From an uncultured Chlorobiaceae bacterium (lineage in GTDB: Bacteria; Bacteroidota; Chlorobiia; Chlorobiales; Chlorobiaceae): a DNA stretch of 36,173 nt. The notes under the pieces are model-generated. The model worked only from the letters and a program-made list of their open reading frames with translations. It did no database searches and was not told the DNA's origin. Made by a program: the position numbers and the translations under genes. Below are positions 35,659 through 36,173 of the stretch, piece by piece; position 1 is the first letter of the stretch, and every line of letters begins with the position of its first letter. The stretch spans positions 1 through 36,173 of the forward strand of contig CAIYPU010000067.1 of NCBI GenBank assembly GCA_903928225.1, in the 5' to 3' direction.

Positions 35659-36173
35659 ATGCACGATAAAATCAGAATCGCCGCTATCGTCGGGATGGAG
35701 CAATGCAACCAGCGGGTATGGCGTGAAGTGACCCAGAAGATTTCCGCCCACGCCGAACTCACCCAATGGACCGATCAGGACCTCGAACATCAGAACCCTG
35801 CAGCCGCCGAGGCGATCCGCAACGCGGACTGCGTGTTCACCACCCTGATCCAGTTCAAGCAGCAGGCCGACTGGATGAAGGAACAGCTCGATCAGTCGAA
35901 GGTGAAAACCATCTTCGCCTACGAGTCGATGCCTGAAGTGATGCAGATGACGAAAGTGGGCCACTACGTTGTCGCCGGCGACGGAAGCGGCATGCCGGAT
36001 ATCGTGAAGAAAGTGGCGAAGATGCTCGTCAAGGGCCGCGATGAGGATGCGCTCTACGGGTATATGAAGCTGCTCAAGATCATGCGCACGATGCTGCCGC
36101 TGATCCCGAAGAAAGCGAAGGATTTCAAAAACTGGATGCAGGTCTACACCTACTGGATGCATCCCACCGCGGA
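35659..36173 (+). CDS. bchH: Magnesium chelatase H-subunit-type protein (BchH/BchS/BchT), 5' part
   Basis: 171 codons, cut by the window end; the full protein in this family is about 1,200-1,300 residues. The N-terminus I-R-I-A-A-I-V-G-M-E-Q-C-N, the segments N-A-D-C-V-F-T-T-L and I-F-A-Y-E-S-M-P-E-V-M, and the later L-L-K-I-M-R-T-M-L-P-L-I-P and N-W-M-Q-V-Y-T-Y-W match chelatase H subunits. These insert Mg2+ into protoporphyrin IX with BchI and BchD, starting bacteriochlorophyll synthesis. Green sulfur bacteria carry three paralogues (H, S and T), and I cannot tell which this is from the N-terminus, so the symbol denotes the family. The relation to CobN (cobalt) is distant but real. It follows the TonB receptor after a terminator and so has its own promoter. 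Confidence 0.85.
   Translation, partial: MHDKIRIAAIVGMEQCNQRVWREVTQKISAHAELTQWTDQDLEHQNPAAAEAIRNADCVFTTLIQFKQQADWMKEQLDQSKVKTIFAYESMPEVMQMTKVGHYVVAGDGSGMPDIVKKVAKMLVKGRDEDALYGYMKLLKIMRTMLPLIPKKAKDFKNWMQVYTYWMHPTA

Overview
This window comes from a green sulfur bacterium (Chlorobiaceae, Chlorobium/Pelodictyon-like). The clearest marker is pscC at 11025-11666, the three-helix reaction-centre cytochrome c (cytochrome cz, c-551) known only from this group. Supporting markers are the start of a magnesium-chelatase H-subunit gene (bchH/S/T type) at the right edge, a short cytochrome resembling Chlorobium c-555, a PEP carboxylase divergent from pscC, and an acetyl-CoA synthetase. Genes are moderately GC-rich and tightly packed. 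I see no rRNA, tRNA, CRISPR array, prophage or intact insertion sequence.

Layout. (1) 1-207: a tandem heptanucleotide array that ends at the stop codon of the first gene. (2) 208-9887, all minus strand: methyltransferase, DUF4905-like protein, xerC, hpf, hprK, peptide-transporter binding lipoprotein, DppB-type permease, ruvB and a TPR protein. Several junctions overlap by 4 to 20 bases, so much of this run is probably co-transcribed. (3) 9888-10602: a gene-poor stretch with a MITE-like element and short dispersed repeats, followed by queF. (4) 11025-18622: pscC (minus), divergent from ppc, then yifB, a small c-type cytochrome and a DcaP-like porin (all plus). A second MITE-like copy lies just beyond the porin terminator. 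(5) 18849-21660, minus: an OppF/DppF-type ATPase overlapping sppA. (6) 21758-30537, plus: rsmI-panC (overlapping), pnp, leuS and acs, with clear terminators after pnp and acs. (7) 30734-31980: a DUF4405-like membrane protein, a small exported protein and, on the other strand, tspO. (8) 31981-32864: heptamer arrays interrupted by a REP-like palindromic island. (9) 32865-36173: a TonB-dependent receptor, then the 5' part of a bchH-type gene that runs off the window.

How the parts fit. The housekeeping genes cover DNA processing (ruvB, xerC, yifB), translation and RNA turnover (hpf, rsmI, queF, leuS, pnp), pantothenate synthesis (panC) and carbon entry near the reductive TCA cycle (ppc, acs). 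Photosynthetic electron transfer is represented by pscC and possibly the c-555-like cytochrome. Tetrapyrrole-linked genes (tspO, the TonB receptor by context only, bchH) lie together at the right end. A peptide ABC transporter is split: binding protein and one permease at 3.0-5.8 kb, one ATPase at 20.7-21.7 kb, with the second permease and second ATPase not seen here.

The most unusual feature is the repeat content. Heptanucleotide arrays with different unit sequences keep one common 7-base register, resembling the short tandem repeats of filamentous cyanobacteria, and one array occupies the probable promoter region of tspO. A family of about 144-bp elements with 17-base terminal inverted repeats is present as two good copies and one decayed copy.
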